Source: Chitinophaga pinensis DSM 2588 (GTDB lineage: Bacteria > Bacteroidota > Bacteroidia > Chitinophagales > Chitinophagaceae). From it: 64,000 nt of DNA. The DNA lies in NCBI RefSeq assembly GCF_000024005.1, contig NC_013132.1, positions 5,822,001-5,886,000 on the forward strand, in the 5' to 3' direction. This document shows, one piece after another, positions 49,235 through 58,479 of the stretch (position 1 is its first letter; the number at the start of each line of letters is the position of its first letter). The notes under the pieces are model-generated. The model made no database searches and was not told the origin of the DNA. It was given only the letters and a program-made list of their open reading frames with translations. A program made the position numbers and the translations under genes.

Positions 49235-51907
49235 TTATCTTATCAGCGTGACTGTCCCTTGCTGACGATATACTTTCTTTACATTGTCATAGAATGCATA
49301 TTCAATCATATATACATAAGCACCCTTTGGCTGTAATTGCTCCAGGTAAATTCCATCCCATCCTTTGCCAACATCCGCGGACCTGAATATCACTTCCCCC
49401 CAACGATTGTAGATCATCATACTGAAAACAGCGACTGCTTTTGCCTTTACTCTGAATACATCATTGACGCCGTCTTTATTAGGTGTAAAAGCAGTAGGTA
49501 TGAAAAGTGATTGTCTTGTATCTACATAGATTGTTACAGAATCGCTGGCAATACAATTCCTGCCGGAAGGTGTGGTTACAACGTAGGTAGTAGTCTTTAA
49601 TGGCTGTACGATTGTTGTGGCACAATCCGCGCAGCTTAAAACAGATGCAGGTGTCCAGCTGTAATCCACCGCATTGACTGCATACAGTTCTACTTTATCA
49701 CCGATGGAAATAGTGGTATCACTGTTTGTAATTGTTACAGGTGCAACATCCAGGTTATTCAATGTAACATCGGCTGTCGCTTCACAACCATTCGCATCGA
49801 TAATCTTTACAGCATAATCACCCGCTACCATATTCTCAATATCCGGCGTGGTGATGGGTGCGCCGTTCAGTTCATAGGTATAAGGCAGGGTACCACCACT
49901 GGCATTAATTTCCAAAGCGCCATCCTGTCTGCTACAGGTTTCATCTGCCGGCGTCACAGCAAGGTCGATCACCGGAGGTGCAATAATTGCCACAATTGCA
50001 CTATCCAGACAAGCGCCTGCACGCCCATATACTTTATAGCTACCTACACCAAGATTGTCATATGCGGGAATGTTCTGATAAGGCTGATCATCCAAAGCAA
50101 ATTCGAAAGGTGCTTGTCCGCTGTTGACAGTAATATTAATCGCACCATCTGTCAGGCCACTACAGGTTGGCGCGACTGGTGTGGCGGTGATAGAAAAGGA
50201 AGCATTCGGTGCTACCCTTACATCTACTATGCGTGTAGCAGTACAGCCAATGGCATCTGTGATCTCTATATGATAAGTACCTGCTACCAGGTTAGTATAA
50301 ATATGCTGTGTACCCATGTCTGTATTATTCACACGATAAGAGAAGGGTGCCAGTCCGCCGGAAGGCGTCACGGTAATAGCACCCGTCGCATTGATACAGT
50401 CAATATGCGTTACATGAATCGTCGCGTCTATCGCAGGACTGATCATTACTTCTACCTGATCACCTGCCGTACACGCGCCGCCGTTACTTACGACTATACT
50501 ATACGTACCACCTGAGCGGACAACCAGCGTATTGGCGGTGCTATTATCTGACCATAAATAATGCGTATTGTCCGTACCGGCGTTCAATGTAACCGGCGTA
50601 CTGTTACAGCTGTAAATCTGATCAGTGCCAAGATCCACCGTAGGCAGCGGTACCACTACGATATTTCTGCAGGTGGATTGCTGGGTAGGCAAGCCTTCAT
50701 CCATGATCATATTAACGGTGTAAGTACCCGGTTGCGAATAGGTAAAAGAAGGCGGAGTCGCCTGCGTTGAAGATGGTACAGAACTGCTGGTACAGGCACT
50801 GAATTTTACCCTGGATAATGTATTATTGAATGCATTGGCAACAAAGGTATACAGATCATCCTGTACCCTGAAGACTGCCGAAAGAGAATGAGGATAGCGG
50901 AAACCGCCGATATTACCGTAAGAAGAAGCGGTGATATTACCCGTGATAACCCCTCCGTCAAAATCCAGCCGTACCAGGTCATCCCCATCGCCATTTGCAA
51001 CAAGTGCAAATACGCCTCCACAATCATTAAAGACATAGATATCACGGGGATGATTCAGGATACCGCCCGGGTTACCCAGGTTAACGGCTGTAGGTGTATT
51101 CAGCAAAGAATTACCAAAATCCATTCGCGTAATAGTCTGTCCTTCCCCATTCGTTACAAACATAAACCAATTGCCACTGACATTGATAATGAACATACCT
51201 GTCGGAAAATCCAGGTTACCCTGGTTGCCCAGGTTGACACCCGTAGGCGGTGCGGCAAAGGAAGTTCCGAAATTGAAGCGGGTAAGACTATTATTATCCG
51301 AGTTCAGGGTAAAGCCGTACGAGTTACCTCCTTCCTGAAATGTAAACAGGTCAGTAGGATAAGCCAGGTTGCCGATATTACCCCAATTGGTACAAGTAGG
51401 CGTATTTGCCAGACTTGCTCCAAAATCAACAATGGCGATACTGGGCGTAGTGGCATTCCCCCCACCGACAATCAGCACATGCCAGCCGTTTGCGTCCTGC
51501 ACGATTCTCAGTCCTTCCGTCTGACGGGGAATCTGGCCACCGAAACTCCCGAGATTCTCTGCTGCTGGTGTATTTAACAGGCTATTTCCGAAAGAAAGCC
51601 GTACCAGGCTTTCGGCATTATTGGTCACAAAAGCAAAATAGTTCGCTCCCTCCTGGGCCATATCCAGGAATACAGGGGTGGCAAAAGCGCCGTTTATATT
51701 ACCAAAATTGACGGCAGTTGGCGTCTGATAGAGGTTACCTGCACAGAAATTCCAATAAAACGCCGATCCTCCCGTAGATGTATTGGTGAGGGTAATTGGC
51801 TCATCGACACATACTGTGTCCGGAGCAGTAAAACTAGCTTGCTGTGCCAAAGCAGAATAGCCAGTAAATAGTACGGCTAGACAGGTCGACAGAATGAATG
51901 ATCTCAT
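49235..51907 (-). CDS. T9SS-secreted surface protein with CHU_C (gliding-associated) C-terminus
   Basis: The 890-residue protein has a signal peptide (ending near LAQQ). About 330 residues of a repeated beta unit follow, with recurring FGNSLLNTP-type segments spaced about 50 residues apart. After them come a PKD-like segment, several SprB-like repeats with GCxxT ends, and a C-terminal domain starting FIPTAFTPNKDGVND. The last domain is the type-B T9SS sorting signal of gliding-associated proteins. It is thus exported through type IX secretion to the surface. The start at 51907 is preferred over the upstream Met. A collapsed paralogue lies upstream. Confidence 0.88.
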   Translation of the reverse strand: MRSFILSTCLAVLFTGYSALAQQASFTAPDTVCVDEPITLTNTSTGGSAFYWNFCAGNLYQTPTAVNFGNINGAFATPVFLDMAQEGANYFAFVTNNAESLVRLSFGNSLLNTPAAENLGSFGGQIPRQTEGLRIVQDANGWHVLIVGGGNATTPSIAIVDFGASLANTPTCTNWGNIGNLAYPTDLFTFQEGGNSYGFTLNSDNNSLTRFNFGTSFAAPPTGVNLGNQGNLDFPTGMFIINVSGNWFMFVTNGEGQTITRMDFGNSLLNTPTAVNLGNPGGILNHPRDIYVFNDCGGVFALVANGDGDDLVRLDFDGGVITGNITASSYGNIGGFRYPHSLSAVFRVQDDLYTFVANAFNNTLSRVKFSACTSSSVPSSTQATPPSFTYSQPGTYTVNMIMDEGLPTQQSTCRNIVVVPLPTVDLGTDQIYSCNSTPVTLNAGTDNTHYLWSDNSTANTLVVRSGGTYSIVVSNGGACTAGDQVEVMISPAIDATIHVTHIDCINATGAITVTPSGGLAPFSYRVNNTDMGTQHIYTNLVAGTYHIEITDAIGCTATRIVDVRVAPNASFSITATPVAPTCSGLTDGAINITVNSGQAPFEFALDDQPYQNIPAYDNLGVGSYKVYGRAGACLDSAIVAIIAPPVIDLAVTPADETCSRQDGALEINASGGTLPYTYELNGAPITTPDIENMVAGDYAVKIIDANGCEATADVTLNNLDVAPVTITNSDTTISIGDKVELYAVNAVDYSWTPASVLSCADCATTIVQPLKTTTYVVTTPSGRNCIASDSVTIYVDTRQSLFIPTAFTPNKDGVNDVFRVKAKAVAVFSMMIYNRWGEVIFRSADVGKGWDGIYLEQLQPKGAYVYMIEYAFYDNVKKVYRQQGTVTLIR

Positions 51908-52022
51908 AGATATCTTGTGTAAGGGATACACACGTTGCGGATTGTCCCAGTTCGGTCGCTAAATTACCGAATGAAGCTAATATAATGATATCTAATTTGA
52001 TAGATGAACCCCAATGAGTACT

Positions 52023-52295
52023 TTACCTCACCAGCGTATTAGCTCTGTTCTGCTGATATACCTTTTCCGTCTCACCGTAAAAGATATACGTTACCCTTAA
52101 ACATAGCTGCCTGCGGACTGTAACTTGTCTATATAATATATAAGTATGCTCCCATTCCCTTCAATTACCCTCGTTGGTATTCGTGCGATTAACGGGTTCA
52201 TTAACACAAACGGTATCAGGGGCTGCGAAACTTGCTTGTTGTGCCAGTGCAGGTAAACCGGGCAATAGGGTAAACGATACACAGACCTGTTATAA
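52023..52295 (-). pseudogene. Collapsed paralogue of the CHU_C protein (both ends kept, middle deleted)
   Basis: On the minus strand, 52180-52295 encodes a signal-peptide end and mature start (ALAQQASF, PDTVCVNEP) close to the intact neighbour's ALAQQASF, PDTVCVDEP. About 100 bp later, 52023-52100 encodes VTYIFYGETEKVYQQ and ends NTLVR-stop, matching the intact C-terminus (IEYAFYDNVKKVYRQQ, TVTLIR-stop). The roughly 2.5 kb between the two ends in the intact gene is missing, and stops interrupt the junction. Confidence 0.8.
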
Positions 52296-52579
52296 GGTTT
52301 GGTTGAATAGAAAATTGGGAAAAACCTGTAAAAGAAAATAAACCTGATAAAGTGGTTTGGGTCTAACAGTTAATAAGAAAAATCTTTAAACTGCGTTTAC
52401 TGATAGAAAAGTTGAGAAAATGGTTAAAGGAAGATACTGAAAGCAATCCATATAAAAGAATCTAATTTAATAGCGAACTTCGTCTTTGAAAGATTGATAA
52501 CATGTAAATAACGATATCGTCGTAACTTTTTAATAAAAATAGGCTGACAAGCTGTATTTTAACTACTCAAACTAGAACC
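52296..52579. other. AT-rich region upstream of the M43 protease
   Basis: I see no gene here. It must hold the promoter of the protease gene, but no clean TAnnTTTG is visible close to its start. Confidence 0.35.
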
Positions 52580-54718
52580 TTGCGCAATTTTACCCTTCTT
52601 ATCCTCGCCGTCCTCTATGTCATACCAGCGCTTGCACAGCGTAAATGCGGTACCGAAGAAGCAATGCAGCAACTCATTGCCTCCAACCCAGCTTTACAGA
52701 AAGTGCGTGAACGCAAAGAAGCGCGCCTGCAGGAGATGACCCGCTCAGTGAAACAATCCCGGGCACAGATGAGAACCATCTACCCGACCATTACCATTCC
52801 CGTTGTTGTACACATTGTGATGAGAAACCCTGACCAGGTAACTGATGAACAGGTGCAATCCCAGATCGATGCCCTCAACCGTGATTACGCCGCCGCGGCA
52901 CCTGATATTACCAGTGTACCGGCAGCATGGCAATCCCGGATTGGTCAGGCGAATATACAGTTCTGTCTGGCGCAGCGTACCCCCGATAATAATCCAACCA
53001 ATGGCATTAACCGGGTTACCACGACGCGTACATCTTTCTCTTCCTCCAATTCCGCATCGGCAGTAAAACATGTCGCTACCGGTGGCGCTGATGTATGGAA
53101 CAGCGATAACTATCTGAATATATGGGTTTGTAACCTCGCCGAAAATTATCTGGGTATCGCCACCTTTCCGCAGGGTTATCCTGCAGATGAACAAGGTGTG
53201 GTGATCACCTATACCGCCTTTGGTACTACAGGTACTGCTGTTTCACCTTATAATGCAGGTCGTACTACCGTGCATGAAGTAGGCCACTTCTTTTCCCTGC
53301 GTCATATCTGGGGCGATGAATCTGGTTGTGGAGCAGATGATGGCATTGACGATACGCCTTTACAGGGAAACTATACCTATAACTGTCCGCGCTTCCCGCT
53401 GACCGACAGATGTACGGTAGACTCTCCGGGTATCATGTTCAACAACTTCATGGACTATTCCGATGATGTGTGTATGCTGTTGTTTACCTCTGACCAGGTA
53501 GACAGGATGCGCCTTACCCTGGAAAACGACCGGGCTTCCCTGATGGTATCAGAAGCCTGTCTGCCGTTAAACCTCCAGGAAAACGATGCTTCCATACTGA
53601 ACATCATCTCTCCTTACAACCAGATCTGTGAAAACAATATCGTACCACGCGTAGTACTGAAAAATCAGGGTAAAAATGCACTGACCTCTGTGAAGATCAA
53701 TTATGTAGTAGACGAAGGCACCACGGTCAGTTACAACTGGACGGGCAACCTGGCAGCACTGAAGAGCGATACGGTAGATCTGGACAGCAGTATTCCGGGA
53801 GAAGGCCTGCACCTGCTCAAAGTTTATACGGCTTTACCCAATAATAATCCGACAGATGGCGATGGATCCAACGATACCGCCTGGTCTCCTTTCCAATATT
53901 ATGCGAATGCGACCTTCCCGTTATTGGAAGGCTTCGAAGGCAATACCTTCCCGCCGGCCGGCTGGGAGATCAAGAACTATGACAACAGCTTTAGCTGGGA
54001 ATTGAGTGCTGATGCCGCTAAATCAGGCACCAAATCGATCGTTATCCATAACCTCGCCTATAATACCAATGGCGCAGTGGATGATATCCTGACGCCGGTA
54101 TTCGATCCGACAGGCAAAGATTCTGTATTCCTGTTCTTTGATGTGGCTGCGGCAGCATATTCCAGTCTGAATGGTACGAATACGACCTGGGATAGTTTAC
54201 AGGTGCTCACCACTTCTGATTGTGGGGAGACGTTCGACAGTCTGTATAAACAAGGCGGTTCTTCCCTCCTCACCCGCAGGGTACCGGTAACGACCGAATT
54301 TGTACCAATGGCTTCAGAATGGCGCAGAGACTCTATCAACCTGACGCCGATCATTAAGAAAGGGGCATTCAGGGTGGTATTCAGAAATATCAGCAATGCG
54401 GAGAACAATATCTACCTGGATAATATCAATATCGTTACGAAGAATACCCTGCCTTATCTCAAGGAAAAAGGGATGGTGATCGGACCTGTTCCAACATCCA
54501 ACCAATTGTATATCACCTTCCTGGAAGTACCGAATGATCTGGAATGGATCGGAATCTATAATACTTTAGGACAATTGGTGTCGAAGCAGCCAGGCTCGTC
54601 AATCAACAATAGTAACCGTTTTATCTTTGATTTGGTAAATGAGCCAAATGGTATTTATTTTGTAAAATTAATATACAGGAATAACGTCAAGACTATTAAG
54701 ATAACTAAAGTGAATTAA
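52580..54718 (+). CDS. M43 (pappalysin/cytophagalysin-like) zinc metalloprotease with T9SS sorting domain
   Basis: The 712-residue protein starts with a TTG and a signal peptide ending near ALAQ. The zinc-binding motif HEVGHFFSLRH is at residues 232-242, with a Met-turn region (MDYSDDVCM) later, the pattern of M43 metzincins. A jelly-roll-like domain occupies residues 440-620. The C-terminal ~85 residues have the type-A T9SS sorting pattern (a VIGPVPTSNQLYI strand, then GIYFVKLI and a basic end). It is thus secreted to or through the surface. No ATG gives a longer signal peptide. Confidence 0.88.
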   Translation: MRNFTLLILAVLYVIPALAQRKCGTEEAMQQLIASNPALQKVRERKEARLQEMTRSVKQSRAQMRTIYPTITIPVVVHIVMRNPDQVTDEQVQSQIDALNRDYAAAAPDITSVPAAWQSRIGQANIQFCLAQRTPDNNPTNGINRVTTTRTSFSSSNSASAVKHVATGGADVWNSDNYLNIWVCNLAENYLGIATFPQGYPADEQGVVITYTAFGTTGTAVSPYNAGRTTVHEVGHFFSLRHIWGDESGCGADDGIDDTPLQGNYTYNCPRFPLTDRCTVDSPGIMFNNFMDYSDDVCMLLFTSDQVDRMRLTLENDRASLMVSEACLPLNLQENDASILNIISPYNQICENNIVPRVVLKNQGKNALTSVKINYVVDEGTTVSYNWTGNLAALKSDTVDLDSSIPGEGLHLLKVYTALPNNNPTDGDGSNDTAWSPFQYYANATFPLLEGFEGNTFPPAGWEIKNYDNSFSWELSADAAKSGTKSIVIHNLAYNTNGAVDDILTPVFDPTGKDSVFLFFDVAAAAYSSLNGTNTTWDSLQVLTTSDCGETFDSLYKQGGSSLLTRRVPVTTEFVPMASEWRRDSINLTPIIKKGAFRVVFRNISNAENNIYLDNINIVTKNTLPYLKEKGMVIGPVPTSNQLYITFLEVPNDLEWIGIYNTLGQLVSKQPGSSINNSNRFIFDLVNEPNGIYFVKLIYRNNVKTIKITKVN

Positions 54719-54723
54719 GCGAG

Positions 54724-55905
54724 ATGACGACCAGAAATGACCATCCGGCAGTAGAATTGTTACTGCAGGATACAAGATTGGACAAAGGGTTGAAAACCAT
54801 CGTAGAAAAGGTAATGTCAGCAGAAAGGCTGACGACGGAAGACGGTCTTCTTTTATTTGAAAAAGGAGAACTTGGTTTCCTGGGCGCCCTTGCCAATGCT
54901 GTCAGAGTGCGTCTGCACGGTGACAAAACCTATTTCAATCGTAACTTTCACATTGAACCAACCAACGTCTGCATCTTTACCTGCAGATTCTGTTCCTACT
55001 CCAAGCTGTATAAAAACCGTGAGGAAGGTTGGGAACTGAGCATCGATCAGATGCTGGATATTGTGAAAAAATATGACGGTCAACCTGTTACAGAAGTACA
55101 CATCGTGGGTGGCGTACATCCAAAGATGAACCTCGACTTCTTCGTTGAGCTGCTGCAGAAAATAAGGGCACACCGTCCTGACCTGCACCTTAAAGGCTTT
55201 ACTGCCGTGGAACTGGATTACATGTTCCGCAAGGCGAAAGTAAGTGTAGAGGAAGGTATGCGCATCCTGCATGATGCTGGTCTCCAGTCCATGCCGGGCG
55301 GCGGAGCTGAAATATTCCATTCGGATATCCGTGCACAGATCTGCCATGATAAAGTAGACGCTGAAGGTTGGTTACACATCCATAAAACGGCGCACCTGCT
55401 GGGTATGCATACCAATGCCACCATGCTGTACGGTCACGTAGAGCAGTTCTGGCACCGTGTAGACCACATGGAACAGCTCCGTAAGCTCCAGGATCAGACC
55501 AGAGGTTTCAATACCTTTATTCCGCTGAAATTCCGCAATAAGGACAATGAAATGGCCCATGTTGCAGAAACATCTGTAGTGGAAGATCTGAGACTGTATG
55601 CGATCGCCCGTTTGTATATGGACAACTTCCCCCACCTGAAAGCCTACTGGCCGATGCTGGGTAGAAATACCGCTCAATTGACCCTGTCCTTTGGTGTAAA
55701 TGACCTGGATGGTACCATCGATGATACCACCAAAATCTACTCTATGGCAGGTGCAGAAGAACAGAATCCATCTATGAATACCGCTCAACTGGCCATGCTG
55801 ATCAAACAGGCAGGCAGAAGACCGGTAGAAAGAGATACCGTTTATAACGAGATCAAGGACTACACCGATGTGGTGTTCTCAGAAGAGGAATTGATGGCAC
55901 GTTAA
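54724..55905 (+). CDS. mqnE: Aminofutalosine synthase (radical SAM)
   Basis: The 393-residue protein has the radical SAM cluster motif Cys83-x3-Cys87-x2-Cys90, an MPGGGAEI segment in mid-protein and the MqnE/MqnC-type HTNATMLYGH region. The overall pattern fits MqnE (aminofutalosine synthase) of the futalosine menaquinone pathway; MqnC is the main alternative. It starts 5 bp after the M43 gene stop but is unrelated in function. The DUF192 gene follows 13 bp later. Confidence 0.78.
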   Translation: MTTRNDHPAVELLLQDTRLDKGLKTIVEKVMSAERLTTEDGLLLFEKGELGFLGALANAVRVRLHGDKTYFNRNFHIEPTNVCIFTCRFCSYSKLYKNREEGWELSIDQMLDIVKKYDGQPVTEVHIVGGVHPKMNLDFFVELLQKIRAHRPDLHLKGFTAVELDYMFRKAKVSVEEGMRILHDAGLQSMPGGGAEIFHSDIRAQICHDKVDAEGWLHIHKTAHLLGMHTNATMLYGHVEQFWHRVDHMEQLRKLQDQTRGFNTFIPLKFRNKDNEMAHVAETSVVEDLRLYAIARLYMDNFPHLKAYWPMLGRNTAQLTLSFGVNDLDGTIDDTTKIYSMAGAEEQNPSMNTAQLAMLIKQAGRRPVERDTVYNEIKDYTDVVFSEEELMAR

Positions 55906-55918
55906 AAAACACCGCTTT

Positions 55919-56455
55919 ATGTCAGCTTCCCGATGGCTGCTATTCAATGCAGGACTTCTTATTTATATAGCCTCCTGTCAGAACAGAAATGGCAATCAGG
56001 CTTTTAACAGTAATGTATCGTCTGCGGATGCGACCATCAGCACAAGGACAGACAGCGGACCGCCATTCAGGAAAGAAGGTGTTCTTTATTTTCTCAGTAA
56101 GGTCAATAACGATACGCTCCGGCAGATCGATATCGAACTGGCGACTGATGATCAGGAAAGAGCGCAGGGATTAATGTACCGTAAGTCGATGCTGGACACC
56201 CAGGGTATGCTGTTCATTTTCCCTCATGCGGAAGAACAGTCCTTCTGGATGAAAGACACTTATATCTCTCTTGACATCGTCTATCTGAATGAGAAAAAAG
56301 AGATCGTGTCCGTACAAAAGTATACGACACCACTTTCAGAAGAGAGTCTTCCGTCCTTCAAAAAAGCACAGTATGTGCTTGAAGTGAATGCCGGATTTTG
56401 CGATAAATACCACATCGCGTATGGCGATAAAATCGCCTATAAAGAGATCAAATAA
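55919..56455 (+). CDS. DUF192 lipoprotein
   Basis: The 178-residue protein has a lipoprotein signal with the lipobox at Cys20 (YIASC). The DUF192 domain shows AQGLMYRKSM, GMLFIFPHAEEQSFWMKDT and the late VLEVNAGFCDKY. The family is small and beta-rich with unknown function. A strong terminator follows. It lies directly after mqnE and is probably co-transcribed. Confidence 0.85.
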   Translation: MSASRWLLFNAGLLIYIASCQNRNGNQAFNSNVSSADATISTRTDSGPPFRKEGVLYFLSKVNNDTLRQIDIELATDDQERAQGLMYRKSMLDTQGMLFIFPHAEEQSFWMKDTYISLDIVYLNEKKEIVSVQKYTTPLSEESLPSFKKAQYVLEVNAGFCDKYHIAYGDKIAYKEIK

Positions 56456-56480
56456 AGCACTTTTTATCGTCAGAATAAAG

Positions 56481-56507
56481 AAGCCGTACATCCAAGGTGT
56501 ACGGCTT
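56481..56507 (+). terminator. Terminator after DUF192
   Basis: AAGCCGTACA (56481-56490) pairs with TGTACGGCTT (56498-56507), followed by a run of T. Confidence 0.85.
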
Positions 56508-57018
56508 TTTTTGCACTTACGAAGATTTGAAGTTAAATGTTATATATCCCTCATTATTATACAATTACGGTTAGTTATTTACAATATCACCTTAGCTATT
56601 TTACCTCAAAAACAGTCAAAAAAGCGGTAATAATCCCCGCGTTGAAAGCATCCGTCCCTATACACTGATTTTCAGTTCATTTGGAATAAATGCTTTCATC
56701 TTTACATTACCAAGATCGTGCCGTTACCTGTCGGAGCGTTTTACTTTATGGGTAGACTTTCCTGTAACAACATACCACCGGATATCTATCCGGTGGTATG
56801 TTGTTACAGGTGAAGCCATGCCTGGCTGAACGATCTTTATTTTTGGTTGAATACAATATTTCGATACCTTTATACCAGCCATAACATTTGAAACAAACCT
56901 CAGCAATCAATACCATCTTCTTATTTATCTCCTGGCCAACAATCGCTATTAAGTCAAGTAATAATGTTCGTGTTTCTCTAGCTGAAACGTTATATTATTC
57001 ACCTCTTAATTTTAACAT
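56508..57018. other. Intergenic region before the NtrC-type regulator
   Basis: In this ~510-bp gap the only clear structure is the long hairpin at 56761-56810. The remainder is AT-rich, without an open frame of note. The regulator gene starts with GTG at 57019; the ATG two bases earlier is immediately followed by a stop. Confidence 0.5.
56761..56810. other. Perfect 24-bp inverted repeat with 2-nt loop
   Basis: Bases 56761-56784 are exactly complementary to 56787-56810 around a central TC. There is no T-run after it on either strand. It lies about 250 bp after the DUF192 terminator and about 210 bp before the regulator gene. It could be an operator, an RNA structure or the remains of a mobile palindrome. 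Confidence 0.8.
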
Positions 57019-58419
57019 GTGAAAACTATCCTGATCGTTGATGATGAGATCCAGATCTGCACCTTGCTGACTAAGATCCTGACTAAAGAAGGATATGACG
57101 TTTCCCACAGCGTATCCGGTTCCTCCGCATTGAAAATGGTAAAAGAGAAACACTACGATGTGATCTTCTGCGACTACCGTTTAAAAGATAAAGAAATCGA
57201 CGGCAGCGTACTTTCTCTTAAAATCAGGGAAATCAGTCCTGCTACCGGCATTATTGTGATGACAGGTTACCCCGATGTGCGGGTTGCTATTCAACTGATC
57301 AAAGGCGGTATCTATGATTATGTGGTCAAACCGCTGAATGCCGAACAGGCGATCCTGCTCGTACAGAAAGTACTGCTCCATCAGTCACTACATTCTAAAG
57401 AACAGTTGCCGGCGGCAACGATTGCTTCCGAAACACCTGTCTCTACCCTGGTCTCTCCCAAAGGAAGGCTTAGTCAGTTTGTATACGGTAATGGGAATTC
57501 TTCCAAGGAACTCCATGTACAGATCAAACTGATTGCACCCACCAACTATAGTGTGGTCATCCTGGGAGAAACCGGTACCGGAAAAGAATCCGTTGCCCAC
57601 CTGATCCATAGTCAGAGTAAGCGGAAGGATCAACCGTTTGTCGCGATAGATTGTGGCAGCCTGTCACCCGAACTGGCCTGCAGCGAATTATTCGGACATG
57701 AAAAGGGCGCCTTTACCGGGGCGATACAGGCCAAAACAGGCGCATTCCATGAAGCACATGGCGGTACCCTGTTCCTTGATGAAATCGGGAATCTCTCTTA
57801 TGAAGTGCAGACCGCCCTGCTGCGGGTCATACAGGAAAGGGTGGTCAGACCCGTAGGCAGCACCAAGGAAACAAAGGTGGATATCCGGCTGATTGTGGCC
57901 TCTAATGAAGACCTCCAACACGCTGTTTTGAATGGGCGTTTCCGGGATGACCTCTATTACCGCCTGAATGAATTTACGGTAAATGTGCCGCCCCTGAGGG
58001 CCCGTAAAGACGATTTACCACTGTTTATCGCCACATTCAAACAAACCATCGAAGCAGAACTCGGCAGGGAATGCGGAGAGATCACGGAGGAGGTTTACCA
58101 TGCTTTTTATAATTACTGCTGGCCGGGGAATATCCGGGAACTCAAGAATGTCATGCGGAGGATCTGTCTTCTGGCAACGGACAATTCTCTGATCACCAGC
58201 GCCAATCTGCCGGAAGAATTATTACCCCAGGATGTAGAGCCGGGTCTCCCCCCGGGTAGCGACGAGAATCTGAAAAATGTGTCCCGGCAGGCCGAATACA
58301 AAAAGATATTAGACGTCCTTCAGCAGGTTCGCTTTAATAAATCGGAAGCTGCCCGCCTGATGAACATTGACCGGAAAACACTTTACAATAAATTACATAC
58401 ACTGAATATTGTCCTGTGA
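57019..58419 (+). CDS. NtrC-family sigma-54-dependent response regulator
   Basis: The 466-residue protein has a receiver domain (phospho-acceptor Asp52, Lys104), a sigma-54 AAA+ domain with Walker A GETGTGKE (183-190) and the sigma-54 contact loop GAFTGA (230-235), and a C-terminal Fis-type helix-turn-helix (KSEAARLMNIDRKTLYN). The start codon is GTG. No histidine kinase gene is adjacent, so its partner is elsewhere. It probably activates sigma-54 promoters in trans. Confidence 0.93.
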   Translation: MKTILIVDDEIQICTLLTKILTKEGYDVSHSVSGSSALKMVKEKHYDVIFCDYRLKDKEIDGSVLSLKIREISPATGIIVMTGYPDVRVAIQLIKGGIYDYVVKPLNAEQAILLVQKVLLHQSLHSKEQLPAATIASETPVSTLVSPKGRLSQFVYGNGNSSKELHVQIKLIAPTNYSVVILGETGTGKESVAHLIHSQSKRKDQPFVAIDCGSLSPELACSELFGHEKGAFTGAIQAKTGAFHEAHGGTLFLDEIGNLSYEVQTALLRVIQERVVRPVGSTKETKVDIRLIVASNEDLQHAVLNGRFRDDLYYRLNEFTVNVPPLRARKDDLPLFIATFKQTIEAELGRECGEITEEVYHAFYNYCWPGNIRELKNVMRRICLLATDNSLITSANLPEELLPQDVEPGLPPGSDENLKNVSRQAEYKKILDVLQQVRFNKSEAARLMNIDRKTLYNKLHTLNIVL

Positions 58420-58426
58420 ATTAATA

Positions 58427-58455
58427 AAAAAGAGCGCCGGACCGGCGCTCTTTTT
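58427..58455. terminator. Bidirectional terminator between convergent genes
   Basis: AAAAAGAGCGCCGG (58427-58440) and CCGGCGCTCTTTTT (58442-58455) form a near-perfect stem with T-runs on both strands. Confidence 0.85.
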
Positions 58456-58479
58456 ACAATATGCTCTCATAGAAAAGGC

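Noticed and set aside
52097..52282. 61-codon open frame in the collapsed CHU_C region
   Set aside because: It is out of frame with the two segments that match the neighbouring surface protein. The homology lies in other frames, so the region is a pseudogene.
49235..54718. T9SS structural genes near the two cargo proteins
   Set aside because: No por/gld/spr component is visible; only cargo with C-terminal sorting domains is present.
57019..58419. Sigma-54 (-24/-12) promoter for the NtrC-type regulator's own gene
   Set aside because: I looked for GG-N10-GC upstream of 57019 and did not see a convincing site; the only strong structure is the 24-bp hairpin.
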